A stretch of 64,000 nt of DNA from Marinobacter sp. SS13-12 (GCF_030227115.1 NZ_JASSUA010000005.1:124001-188000), one strand, 5' to 3'; positions 17,959 to 27,121 are shown, numbered from the stretch's first letter. The notes: a model not told the origin generated them from the sequence alone. Translations and numbers: made by a program.

Positions 17959-18485
17959 CACTCACCTCCTCTGCGGCGAAAATGCGGCTCTGGCGTTGCT
18001 ATGGAGCGCGCATAAATCATGTCGAAACCGGCCAGCCCTTTCAGGGCATCTTTCGCCGACTTGTCCTGACGAACCGCGAAGGAGGTAAATCCGCACTGGC
18101 GCATGGCGGCCAACTGGTCTCGAAGTACCTCCCCCACCGCACGCAAATCACCGCTAAAACCCATCCGCTCACGAAGCAGGAAGGCTTGCGAATAAGCGCG
18201 GCCATCACGAAAACTGTGAAACTGAAGGGCAATGAGCGGCAACGTCTCTATCCATTCCGCCAGTACTTCCGGATTATCCTCGGGATCAAGCAAGACAGCG
18301 GTTTGTACTTGCTGGCAATCGGCTGTTTTGCTTCGCTGAGGGTTCTCCAGCCAGGCTGCCAGTGGCAGTATCCGGTGGAGCTTCGTCTGGCTGCCTGATA
18401 AGTGTTTGCAGTTCTCCACGATTTCCCAAGGGTCGTCGTCGATTAACGTCGCCTGTCCATCAATGAGGCCAATCAGATTGATCAT
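17958..18485 (-). CDS. DUF934 protein paired with sulfite reductase
   Basis: A 175-residue soluble protein of the DUF934 family, usually encoded directly after CysI-type reductases and sometimes called an oxidoreductase. Conserved features seen are the LIALQFHSFRDGRAYSQAFLLRER block and GFSGDLRAVGEVLRDQL. Function unproven. Linkage suggests help in sulfite or nitrite reduction, perhaps electron delivery. The start overlaps the cysI stop by 4 nt, and the stop overlaps ccoG. Confidence 0.85.
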   Translation of the reverse strand: MINLIGLIDGQATLIDDDPWEIVENCKHLSGSQTKLHRILPLAAWLENPQRSKTADCQQVQTAVLLDPEDNPEVLAEWIETLPLIALQFHSFRDGRAYSQAFLLRERMGFSGDLRAVGEVLRDQLAAMRQCGFTSFAVRQDKSAKDALKGLAGFDMIYARSIATPEPHFRRRGGE

Positions 18486-20164
18486 GAGCGGGCCTCCGGT
18501 TTTTTTGCGGAAGTGCCGTAGACACTTTCTTTGAATGGGGCGATGCCCAGCCTCTGCACCGCTTCGTTGAAGGGCTCGTCAACCTCGCGATAATCGAGAT
18601 AGGTGGTCAGCAGGCGCTCGACAACACCAACCACCTCTTCACTGCGGAAGGAAGGGCCAATAATCTTACCAAGTGCGCTGCTGTTCCCTTTGGAGCCTCC
18701 GATGGTGACCTGGAAATACTCCTCCCCATTCCGGTCCACACCCAAAATGCCTATGTTTCCAATGTGATGATGCCCACACGCGTTCATACAGCCGGATATG
18801 TTGAGGCTGAGATCACCGAGGTCGTGTAGGTAGTCCAGATCGTTGAAGCGCTCCTGGAGTGCAGAAGCCAGAGGAATGGAGCGTGTGTTCGCCAGACTGC
18901 AATAGTCGCCACCCGGGCAGGCTATGATGTCTGTCAGAAGGCCGATGTTGGGCGTCGCCAGGTTCTGTTCTGTCAGAGCCTTCCAAAGCCGGTACAGATC
19001 CTTTTTCCGGATATCCGGTAACACCAGATTCTGCTCATGTGCAACTCGAAGCTCCCCAAAACCGAATGTCTCCGCTAGCCCCGCGGCTGCTCGCATCTGC
19101 TCCGCGGTAATGTCACCGGGCGCTGTGGTACCGCCGGACTTAGTGGACAGCACGACGCACATGTAACCCGCCACCTGGTGAGGTCTGGTGTTGTTTTCAA
19201 GCCAGCGGGCGAAGTCTTTATCACGGGCAAGCCACGCCCCCATGTCGGGGTCCAGTGCGTCCAGCCTTTCATAATATGGTGCAGAAAACGCACCGGCGAC
19301 TCGCTGGTATTCCTTCTCCGTAAGCTGAGCACTGCTGTGGCGGACTTTTTCCCATTCTCTATCCACTTCATCCCTGAAGGCCTCCAGTCCCAGGGAACGG
19401 ACCAGAATCTTGATGCGGGCTTTGTACTTGTTGTCTCTACGGCCATGCCGGTTATAGACCCTCAGAACAGCTTCGACGTAACTGAGCAAGTCCTTCCAGC
19501 ACAGATCCTCACGGACAACCTGCCCAAGAATAGGGGTGCGACCCAGTCCGCCCCCAACAATCACTCTTAACCGCTGGCTACCCTGGGCGTCCAGATACAG
19601 ATGCAACCCAATGTCGTGGGCCTTCGTTGCCGCCCGGTCCTGCTCGGCCGAAGCAATTGCAATCTTGAACTTACGGGGTAGAAACAGAAACTCCGGGTTG
19701 ATGGTTGACCATTGCCTTAGTATTTCTGCCAGCGGACGAGGGTCCATCACTTCATCCCGCGCAACCCCGGCAAACGCGTCAGTGGAGATATTGCGCACAC
19801 AGTTGCCGGATGTCTGGATCGCATGCATCTCATGGCTGGCCAACCATTCCAGGATATCCGGCACCCGTTCGAGTTCTACCCAGTTGAACTGGATATTCTG
19901 CCGCGTTGTAAGGTGCCCGTAGCCGCGGTCATAGCGTTCAGCGACGGTAGCAAGTGCCCGGAGTTGCTTGGAAGATAGGGTGCCGTAGGGAATTGCCACC
20001 CGGAGCATATAGGCGTGGCGTTGCAAATACACACCATTCTGAAGCCGCAGCGGCAGGAACTCTTCTTCTGTCAGCTCGCCGTTGAGCCGTCGTTTAACCT
20101 GGTCCCTGAATTGATCAACCCGAGCCTTAACCAGCTCACGGTCGTAATCATCATACTTGTACAC
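18482..20164 (-). CDS. cysI: Sulfite (or nitrite) reductase haemoprotein, CysI type
   Basis: A 560-residue sirohaem and 4Fe-4S enzyme that reduces sulfite to sulfide for cysteine synthesis. Two ferredoxin-like half domains are recognisable (GYGHLTTRQNIQFNWV in the first). The cluster and sirohaem ligands are ACPGGDYCSLANT and ISGCMNACGHHHIG. Length fits the one-protein NirA/CysI group. GTG start after a purine-rich site. DUF934 follows with overlap, the common proteobacterial pair. Nitrite reductase activity cannot be excluded from sequence alone, since the two families share this fold. Confidence 0.9.
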   Translation of the reverse strand: MYKYDDYDRELVKARVDQFRDQVKRRLNGELTEEEFLPLRLQNGVYLQRHAYMLRVAIPYGTLSSKQLRALATVAERYDRGYGHLTTRQNIQFNWVELERVPDILEWLASHEMHAIQTSGNCVRNISTDAFAGVARDEVMDPRPLAEILRQWSTINPEFLFLPRKFKIAIASAEQDRAATKAHDIGLHLYLDAQGSQRLRVIVGGGLGRTPILGQVVREDLCWKDLLSYVEAVLRVYNRHGRRDNKYKARIKILVRSLGLEAFRDEVDREWEKVRHSSAQLTEKEYQRVAGAFSAPYYERLDALDPDMGAWLARDKDFARWLENNTRPHQVAGYMCVVLSTKSGGTTAPGDITAEQMRAAAGLAETFGFGELRVAHEQNLVLPDIRKKDLYRLWKALTEQNLATPNIGLLTDIIACPGGDYCSLANTRSIPLASALQERFNDLDYLHDLGDLSLNISGCMNACGHHHIGNIGILGVDRNGEEYFQVTIGGSKGNSSALGKIIGPSFRSEEVVGVVERLLTTYLDYREVDEPFNEAVQRLGIAPFKESVYGTSAKKPEARS

Positions 20165-20203
20165 TGTCTCTCACCCACAATGGTTCTATTTGGGGAAGAG
20201 GTT

Positions 20204-20220
20204 ATCCAGTTCCTCTGGAT
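20204..20220. promoter_or_regulatory. Palindrome upstream of cysI, candidate operator
   Basis: Perfect inverted repeat ATCCAG-TTCCT-CTGGAT, 40 nt upstream of the cysI start. The minus strand carries a -35-like TTGAGC shortly before it. A 6-bp dyad here suits a regulator binding site, possibly for the adjacent MocR protein, but no binding data support this. Confidence 0.35.
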
Positions 20221-20266
20221 CGGTGCAGGCTCAATTTTTTTAATTTTGATAGGGACAGATGGGTAA

Positions 20267-21715
20267 TCAGGTTAGATTCAGTAACTCTGGCAGCTGATTC
20301 AGGGCGCGAATCCTTCGATCGTCCCATGGGTGGGAATAGCTTATCCTAAGGCAATTGGCGAATTCGCCAGATGCGGAAAAAAGCGGACCAGGCGTTATTA
20401 CAACGCCGGCCTCAAGTGCCTTGCGGTAACACGCCAGCGTGTCAACGGTTGACGGCAGCTCCAGCCAGACCGCCAAGCCGCCCTGGGGCGCCGTCACTCT
20501 TACTGGCACCGGCCAGGCATGCAAGGAGGCCAGCAATCGATCGCGCTGTACTCTCAACAATTTCCGTTGCCGGCGCAGATGTGCAGACAGCTCCCCTTCT
20601 TTCATATACTCGGCCACGCCTTGCTGTAAATAACGGCTGCTCGCCAGCTGAGTCACCATCTTCAGATGCAGTATCCGTTGGTGCCAGCGCGCCCCCGAAA
20701 TCCAGCCCAGGCGCAGGTCCCTGGACAACACTTTGGAAAACGAACTGCAGTGGATCACCCGGTCTGTCTCATCCAGGGCCTTGAGCGTGTCGGGTACCTG
20801 GTAAAATCCTGACTCGGCGTATATATCGTCTTCGATAACCGCCAGGTCGTGCTTTTCGGCCAATGCCATCAGGCGTTGGCAAGAGGCATTAGACATCAAG
20901 GCCCCGCCGGGCGTGGCGAACGCCGGTGATACGATGCAAGCCTGAATGTCCCAGCGCCCCAGCGCTTCTTCCAGGGCGTCAAGGTCCATTCCGGTTGACG
21001 TGGAGGTTGGTATTTCCAGGACCTGCAAATCAAGCTGTTCCAACAACTGCAATACGCCATAGAACCCGGGCGATTCCACCGCGACAATATCTCCAGGCCG
21101 GCAGCAGGCCATAAGCGCCAGAAACAGGGCATGTTGACAACCAGACGTTATGCACAACTCGTCCGGGCTAACCAGCCATCCTCTTTTGGCCAGCAGAAGC
21201 CCAAGCTGCTCCCGTAACGCAAGGTCGCCGGCAGGCTTATCGTAATATTGAAAGTCTGCACCACGCTGCCGCCGGAGTGCCCGCCCAATCGATCGGTTAA
21301 GGCTAACGATGCCAGGTGGTAAATCGCCGGCATGCAGTTCTGGTAAAAGGTCGAACGCGGCACTTCGGCCCATGATATCCAACAATAGATCACTGACGTT
21401 GACGGGACGTGGCGCCTCGATACGGGAGGTCATCCTGGGCGGTTCAGTGGTTTTAGGTACCAGGGTAACGAAATGGCCTGCCTTTGGCCGGACTTCCAGC
21501 AGTCCCTGTGCCTCCAGTCGCTGCAGGGCATGCTGAACAGTCGCCTTGGACAGCCCCTGCTGCGTGCAGATCTCACGGATGGATGGCAAGCGATCACCGA
21601 GCTTCCAGCGCCCATCAATGATGCCCTGCAGCAACCATTGTTCCAGTTGCTGGTAGCGGTAAGTTTCTTCGCCCAACAAAACTCTCCCACAGCACTCGGT
21701 TCGTGTCTGTTGCAA
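20267..21715 (-). CDS. MocR-type regulator: GntR helix-turn-helix fused to PLP aminotransferase domain
   Basis: A 482-residue MocR/PdxR-family regulator. The N-terminal winged helix is clear (LGDRLPSIREICTQQGLSKA, then ALQRLEAQGLL), followed by a fold-type I aminotransferase domain with the PLP-lysine box SSFSKVLSRDLRLGWI. Such proteins sense PLP adducts or amino-acid derivatives. The N-terminal start is uncertain: the longest frame begins at TTG, while a TTG about 40 nt later sits closer to GGGAGAG. Upstream of and codirectional with cysI, so it may control that operon or the DapA-like/LysE pair. The target is an inference. Confidence 0.85.
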   Translation of the reverse strand: MQQTRTECCGRVLLGEETYRYQQLEQWLLQGIIDGRWKLGDRLPSIREICTQQGLSKATVQHALQRLEAQGLLEVRPKAGHFVTLVPKTTEPPRMTSRIEAPRPVNVSDLLLDIMGRSAAFDLLPELHAGDLPPGIVSLNRSIGRALRRQRGADFQYYDKPAGDLALREQLGLLLAKRGWLVSPDELCITSGCQHALFLALMACCRPGDIVAVESPGFYGVLQLLEQLDLQVLEIPTSTSTGMDLDALEEALGRWDIQACIVSPAFATPGGALMSNASCQRLMALAEKHDLAVIEDDIYAESGFYQVPDTLKALDETDRVIHCSSFSKVLSRDLRLGWISGARWHQRILHLKMVTQLASSRYLQQGVAEYMKEGELSAHLRRQRKLLRVQRDRLLASLHAWPVPVRVTAPQGGLAVWLELPSTVDTLACYRKALEAGVVITPGPLFSASGEFANCLRISYSHPWDDRRIRALNQLPELLNLT

Positions 21716-21776
21716 ACAACTTCAAGGCATAGTGTCGCAATGCCACTCGTCTGGTTGAAGTCAGGGAAAACTTAGA

Positions 21777-22670
21777 TCACGGTTTAGCTTTCACCAGATG
21801 ATCTACTAAGTGACGAGCTACCACAGGAAGATCCTCGTAACTGCGCATACCAATGACAAGCTCGCGATGTGCCCATTCGTCCGCCAATGGGATCAAGTGC
21901 AGGCGGAGGCCACGTAAATCCCGATAGAGGGTTCGTTCTGGGAGAATTCCGATACCCATACCATAGTGAATCATCCGGCATATCGCATCGAAACTACGGA
22001 CTTGGATGCGCATTCTCAGAGGTCTACCGGTTTGATTAGCTTGAATATGAATCAGTGAATGAAGAGATGTATCCTGCTGGAGACCAATGAAATCATATTC
22101 AATAGCTTCGTGAAGAAACACCTGATCTTGACCTGACAACGGATGATTTTCGGGAGTGACTAACATCAACTGGTCACGCTTATAGGGAATTATCTCCAGG
22201 TCGCTTGAATCCACGTGCTTAGCGAAAATTCCGATATCGGTGAGGCCATCTCGAACGGCTGTAACAGCTTCTGTACTCGTTCGTTCCTGTAGATCGATTT
22301 TTGTCTGCGAATACTCACGAGTAAAGGTGCTCAAATCTTCGGGTAAATATGCAATGACGGCAGAAGTGTTTGAGTGGATACGTACGTGCCCACGAACACC
22401 TTCTTCATATTCATTGAGTTCAGCGTCCAGACGAGCAACATTTTCGAGAATGCACCGAGCGTGATGAAGCAGTGAGTGGCCCTCAGGAGTGAGTTCAACA
22501 CCTCGCGACTTTCGGTAGAGTAGTTTTGCACCAACCAATGACTCTAAGTCACTGACTCGCTTGCTTACAGCGGCCAGCGCTAAATGCTCTCTGTCGGCAG
22601 GTGCAGTCAGTCTCCCTTCTTCAGCAATAGTGACAAAAAGCCTCAAAGTGACGAAATCAAAACGTCGCAT
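21777..22670 (-). CDS. LysR-family transcriptional regulator
   Basis: A 297-residue LysR-type regulator. The start at 22670 (MRRFDFVTLRLF) removes 12 unlikely residues of the longest frame. The N-terminal helix-turn-helix reads TLRLFVTIAEEGRLTAPADR and SKRVSDLESLVGAKLLYRKS. The remainder is a LysR substrate-binding domain. The subtype resembles regulators of small-molecule catabolism, but no inducer can be named. It is followed by the MocR gene on the same strand, with a 61-nt gap. No divergently transcribed target gene sits next to it. The flanking DNA at 22.78 kb belongs to the dispersed repeat family. Confidence 0.88.
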   Translation of the reverse strand: MRRFDFVTLRLFVTIAEEGRLTAPADREHLALAAVSKRVSDLESLVGAKLLYRKSRGVELTPEGHSLLHHARCILENVARLDAELNEYEEGVRGHVRIHSNTSAVIAYLPEDLSTFTREYSQTKIDLQERTSTEAVTAVRDGLTDIGIFAKHVDSSDLEIIPYKRDQLMLVTPENHPLSGQDQVFLHEAIEYDFIGLQQDTSLHSLIHIQANQTGRPLRMRIQVRSFDAICRMIHYGMGIGILPERTLYRDLRGLRLHLIPLADEWAHRELVIGMRSYEDLPVVARHLVDHLVKAKP

Positions 22671-22781
22671 ATTTTCGTGGCTCCGTAGCAACAACGATAT
22701 ATGCATTCTATAACGCGCTGGCTATAACATAGTAGCGGTAAAGTGGAAGGCCAGATTTTCACGGATGTATTGCTAAAGGCA

Positions 22782-22846
22782 AATGTTCGCTTTTGTTTAG
22801 CTGAGGCCCTTGGGTAGCCTTGGTCGCAAAGCGAACGTTCAGATTT
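22782..22846. repeat. Dispersed palindromic element, copy at 22.8 kb
   Basis: Left arm ATGTTCGCTTTTGTTTAGCT and right arm GGTCGCAAAGCGAACGTTCAG form an imperfect inverted repeat around GGCCCTTGGGTAGCC. Related copies occur at about 27008-27068 and 28047-28106, with single arms at 14566 and 50068. It lies in the 274-nt gap between the LysR gene and the first orphan gene, in which I see no coding sequence. Confidence 0.6.
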
Positions 22847-22944
22847 TGGGATAACGCCCTGGTTTAGCAACATCTATGGAGCGCAGTGAAATGGGAATCC
22901 GGTGAAGATGCTAGCGTCCTACAACAATTTGTTTAATTTCCAAC

Positions 22945-24393
22945 CTAGCGAGCCTGTGAGTTTTGCTTGATGAATAGTGCGAAAGCTTCCACTGCTGCAT
23001 TAGTGTATGGCTCAATTTTAAACATCTGAATCAGAGAACCAGACTGCATGCGTTGAACCGATGTTTCCGTTATCCGAACCATCAAGCAATCACAAACTGC
23101 GGCAAGCGAGCCATTGGCAATAACCTGTGAGGCGTCATTTTCAGCGAGAGCCAACTGAAAGGAAGGGACGGATTGCTCTGAAAAAATCATCATTGACCCT
23201 CTAATTTCCTGCAACTTCCCCTCAATGTTTCGTGTTGGCATCACCAGTGTGTCGACCTCATCATGAGAGATTCGGCCGTTTTGCAAATCAGTCAGAACGT
23301 CGGAGATACCTCCCGTGAATAGCTGATAACCATCGCTTTCAAGACTGTTCAAGACTGCGCCGAGAAGCTCTGAATGCCTCTCTTCCATAGCACCTTGACG
23401 CTCGATTACCTTTCGTTTTTCTTCAACTAATGACTTTAACTCATTTGATTTATTTTGGTAGTACGTTAGGTAACTGCCACTATCCTGATCCAAGGCACCA
23501 AGAAGACGTTTAAAATCGACTGTTGAATAACCTTTATATTTATCTCCAGAGGCTTTCTGAGATAAGTCGTCATAATCCTTAGTGATATCAAACAGCGAGC
23601 TTCTGTCAATATCAATAGTGCCGTCACTAGCGATTCCCCTACTTTGGATGCTGTTTTTTATTAAGTTGAAATAGCTCGGTAAAAACGACGCGCCATCACA
23701 AATGGTCTCATCAACCAACGCGGACGATTTTTCACATTTCTCGTGAACAGAGTTACTTTTCAATATATTGAGCGCCTTCTGAGCGGTCGATAGATTCAAG
23801 GCATTTAAGGCAGATTTCGCAGCATCACTCAGCGGAGGGGCAAATGTTGACAATCTTGAATTCAACTGTTGTATCTCCATTACTGGTTCGTAGCAAGACC
23901 AGCTCCTGCCAACAGTAAACTGGTTCTGATTCGAGCGATTGGTCAGAGAGCAATCGGAACGAACAAGTTCAAGTAACTCCATGTACTCCTTAACGGCAGT
24001 CGAACATGCATCTGTGGAGCAGCTTCTCTGAAGATAAACTGCCTGGTTTGAGGGCTCATAAGGATTTAACTTGCCGCTTTCCAGACCCTCTTTCATCTCC
24101 TTCAGTTCCGTGAGTTTTGGTAGATAAGACTCAAAGCTCTCTAGAAACTTAACGCCTTCTTTTTTTCCTGACTGGCGAAGTGCATCTTTGCATGCATCGA
24201 GAGTATGTTTGCCGTAACAGGTCATATGGATAGCGCCCAAATTCATTGCACCTTGACGCAATTCCGAAGGCGCACTTGGTCCTTGCATATAAGCCATGTA
24301 TTCGTTCAAAGTACGCATGGAAATAGGTTCTGCAATAACGCTTGACGTAAAAAAGTAAAATAATGCGATAAAGATAAATTTTTTAATAAACAT
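22945..24393 (-). CDS. Exported protein of unknown function, cysteine-containing
   Basis: A 482-residue protein with a strong signal peptide (KKFIFIALFYFFTSSVIAEP). I do not recognise the family. It has scattered cysteines, several in short pairs (CSTDAC, CDC), and is predicted largely helical with a coiled-coil-prone stretch (residues about 310-350, NKSNELKSLVEEKRKVIER). It is probably periplasmic. It is AT-rich compared with the metabolic genes upstream, and stands alone between repeat-bearing gaps with the same orientation as the next four orphan genes. Confidence 0.7.
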   Translation of the reverse strand: MFIKKFIFIALFYFFTSSVIAEPISMRTLNEYMAYMQGPSAPSELRQGAMNLGAIHMTCYGKHTLDACKDALRQSGKKEGVKFLESFESYLPKLTELKEMKEGLESGKLNPYEPSNQAVYLQRSCSTDACSTAVKEYMELLELVRSDCSLTNRSNQNQFTVGRSWSCYEPVMEIQQLNSRLSTFAPPLSDAAKSALNALNLSTAQKALNILKSNSVHEKCEKSSALVDETICDGASFLPSYFNLIKNSIQSRGIASDGTIDIDRSSLFDITKDYDDLSQKASGDKYKGYSTVDFKRLLGALDQDSGSYLTYYQNKSNELKSLVEEKRKVIERQGAMEERHSELLGAVLNSLESDGYQLFTGGISDVLTDLQNGRISHDEVDTLVMPTRNIEGKLQEIRGSMMIFSEQSVPSFQLALAENDASQVIANGSLAAVCDCLMVRITETSVQRMQSGSLIQMFKIEPYTNAAVEAFALFIKQNSQAR

Positions 24394-24437
24394 TTAAAAC
24401 CTACACGCCATGTGACTAGTTAAATTATAGATCATCG

Positions 24438-25127
24438 TTACTTCGATTCAGGCTGATCGTGAGGTTTTCGCAGTGTCTGTTTTAGCAACTGTTGTTGTAG
24501 TAGTAAGTTTGACGCTTCAGTATTGAAGTTTATTCTATGAAGATAAGACATGGCCACTGTCACGGAGAAGAAGAAAAGATTTGTTAATACGGCAGCTGCC
24601 AAAATAATTGAGGTCATTTCCGTTGATAGATATCGATAATCAATGCTCACTAAATTAATCAAAGTGCCTAGTGCAACAAAGCCGGAAAACCATCCCAGCA
24701 CGGTAACCACTAAAGGTGTTTCATAAGTGGGAAGAGAAAATCCTAATCCAGACTGGGAATTTTTTATTTCCCTTTGTTCTGGGGATTTACCTAATGAAGT
24801 AACCGCTTCACTCGAGGTGTATGATGTACTTAGCTGAACCGGAGGTTTTAATATCTGGCCTTCGTAGGAAGGAGCCGCATCGCCACCGACATCGATAGAT
24901 AGTTCAGACTGTCCAGGATGTGCGTTAATATCATCGTCTGACACTGGTTCTCCTTCAACAATCACCCAATTATTACCAGTCAAAACATTCGTGGAAACGA
25001 GGCGCTCCTGAGACTCTATGATACCGCTCGCTATTTCCCTGGCAGTAGGTAAAGACTTTGCTTTGACGCCCAAGGCATATAGCTGAGGCCTATCTGGCGA
25101 TGACAAGACGAATCGGTAAGTCGCCAT
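24438..25127 (-). CDS. Two-TM membrane protein of unknown function
   Basis: A 229-residue protein. I place the start at 25127 (MATYRFVLSSP), where GTGGAG lies about 6 nt upstream, rather than six codons earlier. The N-terminal half is a soluble alpha/beta region with VIVEGEPVSDDDINAHPGQ. The C-terminal part has two TM helices (about residues 145-170 and 180-205) and a basic, glutamine-rich tail. Family not recognised. It could form a pair with the exported protein downstream (45-nt gap, same strand). Confidence 0.65.
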   Translation of the reverse strand: MATYRFVLSSPDRPQLYALGVKAKSLPTAREIASGIIESQERLVSTNVLTGNNWVIVEGEPVSDDDINAHPGQSELSIDVGGDAAPSYEGQILKPPVQLSTSYTSSEAVTSLGKSPEQREIKNSQSGLGFSLPTYETPLVVTVLGWFSGFVALGTLINLVSIDYRYLSTEMTSIILAAAVLTNLFFFSVTVAMSYLHRINFNTEASNLLLQQQLLKQTLRKPHDQPESK

Positions 25128-25261
25128 AGAAACTCCACGTTGCAAATGTAAAATGAATGTTGATTATGAGAGACTTTAGTCGTTTATTGGCGAGAATGCC
25201 GCTTTCGTGATGCGAGCCAGCTCCAGGTGCTTCTGGAACCCCAATGAGTGGTTCAGTGATT

Positions 25262-25270
25262 GGGGGGGGG
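25262..25270. repeat. Poly(G) tract of nine
   Basis: Nine consecutive G (plus strand) in the intergenic region between two orphan genes, about 135 nt upstream of the 24438-25127 gene. Such homopolymers are length-unstable and can modulate promoter spacing. No promoter is clearly positioned around it. Confidence 0.5.
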
Positions 25271-25327
25271 CAGGTCACTAGATACCCGGTCAATTTTCCG
25301 AAACGATAGTAATCTCAATCTTGCAGT

Positions 25328-25819
25328 CTACCGAGCACGAACGCCTCTAAAATTTTTCGAGCTTGAGCTTCCATCTGAAAAAATCTGGCGAATAATCAGC
25401 TCGCCTCGGTTTGGCTGGTAAGACCACAAAATCTCAGCGTCTCCGTTTCTTGTCCGCCACGGCCCATCCTTCGTCGCCCAAACAACCGAATCTCCTGATA
25501 TTTTGCAGCGAAACTCCCAAAGGGTATTGTCTGACGGCCTAACATATGAAAGCTCAGTGATACCAAAGCTATTAGTGCCTCCACTACTGATGCTCGAATG
25601 GTATGGTTTCCCCATAACTGCTGCGATTGTGCCTTTACAAATATTAGCATCAGATATGATAGAGCGCCGCTCATTCTCGATGATGCCGCTGACAACAAAA
25701 TAAAACGCACCAATGATCATAGCGCATACGATAATGGTCAGACCAAAGAACTTGGGCCATGACAACTCTCCAAGTGCGTCGACGATACCGCGCTTATCTC
25801 CCGTTTCTTCTTCCGACAT
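25328..25819 (-). CDS. Single-TM protein of unknown function
   Basis: A 163-residue protein starting at the ATG at 25819 with AAGGA upstream (the longer frame begins one codon earlier at TTG). A short cytoplasmic acidic N-terminus is followed by one TM helix (about residues 23-45, FFGLTIIVCAMIIGAFYFVV). A polar extracytoplasmic domain with two cysteines and a tryptophan-rich beta pattern (LWEFRCK, VVWATKDGPWRTR) completes it. No family recognised. Single-gene unit on the minus strand like its neighbours. Confidence 0.65.
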   Translation of the reverse strand: MSEEETGDKRGIVDALGELSWPKFFGLTIIVCAMIIGAFYFVVSGIIENERRSIISDANICKGTIAAVMGKPYHSSISSGGTNSFGITELSYVRPSDNTLWEFRCKISGDSVVWATKDGPWRTRNGDAEILWSYQPNRGELIIRQIFSDGSSSSKNFRGVRAR

Positions 25820-26116
25820 CAAAGCTTCCTTCTAACTATCAAATTTCCCCGACCTCAATCAGCACGATGATGGCCTTGACTCAAGAGTTCCAAGAAAGCC
25901 TAACACTTAAGCATTTAATGGTCGTGCGCAGCATGACCTTTAAACGTCTGTTGGACTAAACCCAGTCGGTGGTTTCAATCTAGACCTGAATCACAGTGCG
26001 AACCCTTTTGGCCTTTTAACTCGCTGAGGGCTGGCATTCTTCAGGCTCCTTAATAAAGCCCGCATTTGCGACTGGTTTGGAGCGTAGTGGGAAATCGATC
26101 CTATAACATTCGCTTG
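25820..26116. other. Non-coding gap between orphan genes
   Basis: A 297-nt spacer without a convincing ORF. Near 26080 it has GGAGCGTAGTGGGAAATC, resembling GGAGCGCAGTGAAATGGG near 22876. It ends in CTTGTTAGC (about 26113), close to the core-site style of integron recombination sites. This supports, weakly, a repeated spacer type around the orphan genes. Confidence 0.4.
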
Positions 26117-26749
26117 TTAGCAGCCATGATAGGCGACCCCCCAGAGCTTTTCTTGAAACTCTGTATTTGGTGTGCTGAGAATGAGATTTTCTATCATGGC
26201 CTCTACAGTGGTAAAGGCCCATAGGGCTACGCTTTTCCTTAATAGTAAATCGATCGAATTGCAGTTGAAATCGTTTGTTTTGATTACCTTGGCAGCGACG
26301 AGATGTTGAACAAATTTAGGATGTTCATCTTTTCCCCTACTCTTAGGAGAATACTTTATTTGGTGTTGTGTGACGTAGGTATCCGGCTTATTATGCAAAA
26401 CGAAGTTTCGAATGCTAACCAAGACTTTAAAGTTTTGATATGGCTGTTTGCCTTTATGCTCCGAAGATCCAGTTAGATGCAGTAGGGCGCTATGATATTT
26501 GCATTCGATTGACTTTCTATTTTTTACCATTCTTTTCATCATCTCCGCATATTTTATGAGATCTTCGTGGTTTCCTTTTAGGTAATGAACTATTTCATAG
26601 GACTCATTTATAAAAACCTCAAGTGCCGCACTGCTGAACATTATAGTAATCAAAGAATCATGAGGACTATTTTCTGAGTTTTCGAGTGATGACTTGGCAA
26701 TATCAATGAGAATATTGGTATTTGGATTAAACGATCTTGTTATTGCCAT
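26117..26749 (-). CDS. HEPN-like protein, possible RNase
   Basis: A 210-residue, helix-rich soluble protein starting at 26749 (MAITRSFN). Near residue 112 it has VSIRNFVLHNKP. The R-x4-H spacing (RNFVLH) is the catalytic signature of HEPN domains, which are metal-independent RNases in toxin-antitoxin, Abi and CRISPR effectors. The first helices (SAALEVFINESYEI) also fit HEPN. There is no MNT antitoxin neighbour. Likely a solitary defence or stress gene, or a non-catalytic HEPN protein. It is flanked by the 290-bp repeat on its upstream side. Confidence 0.5.
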   Translation of the reverse strand: MAITRSFNPNTNILIDIAKSSLENSENSPHDSLITIMFSSAALEVFINESYEIVHYLKGNHEDLIKYAEMMKRMVKNRKSIECKYHSALLHLTGSSEHKGKQPYQNFKVLVSIRNFVLHNKPDTYVTQHQIKYSPKSRGKDEHPKFVQHLVAAKVIKTNDFNCNSIDLLLRKSVALWAFTTVEAMIENLILSTPNTEFQEKLWGVAYHGC

Positions 26750-26783
26750 AATAATAACCACTCTAATATTTGCAACTGGTAAT

Positions 26784-27070
26784 AGTAATTGCGCAGCGTG
26801 CTTTATCATTGCAGAAATTTAATTGAGTCATTATCACTGAGGCTGATTCATCAATCGCGTTGCACACAAATTTATAAAACAAGAGCTTAGTCGAGCATGG
26901 CCATCTCTGCCACGTAATCATTCCGCGCCTGCAATTCGCTTCGCCATCCAATGTGGATGGAATGGCTGTACTTGGCCTGAGGCCCTGGCGGAAAGCCCTG
27001 ACTCGAATGCTCGCTTTTGTTTAGCTGGGCCCGGAGTATGCCCTGGTTGCAAAGCGACGTTCAGGTTGGA
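26784..27070. repeat. Long intergenic repeat, copy A
   Basis: About 290 nt that align by eye along their length with 27806-28110. Shared landmarks in order are GCTTTATCATTGCAGAAAT, CTTAGTCGAGCATGGCCATC, CCATCTCTGC, GTAATCATT, GGAAAGCCCTGACTCGAATG, then the palindromic element with CGCTTTTGTTTAGC and the GTTGCAAAGCGACGTTCAG arm. It fills the 372-nt gap between the HEPN-like gene and the next orphan gene. No coding sequence seen. Confidence 0.7.
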
Positions 27071-27083
27071 GGGTACCGCCTTG

Positions 27084-27092
27084 TTAGGCGCC
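27084..27092. repeat. Inverted 9-mer GTTAGGCGC, partner at 27797
   Basis: GTTAGGCGC here and its exact reverse complement GCGCCTAAC at 27797-27805 bracket one gene (27122-27772). GTTAGGC/GCCTAAC matches the GTTRRRY/RYYYAAC core of integron attC sites, so the gene may be a cassette. The intervening spacer is longer than classical attC, and no integrase is in the window. Confidence 0.45.
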
Positions 27093-27121
27093 TGCTCGGA
27101 CCAGAAAGTCGGGAGGCCGCT

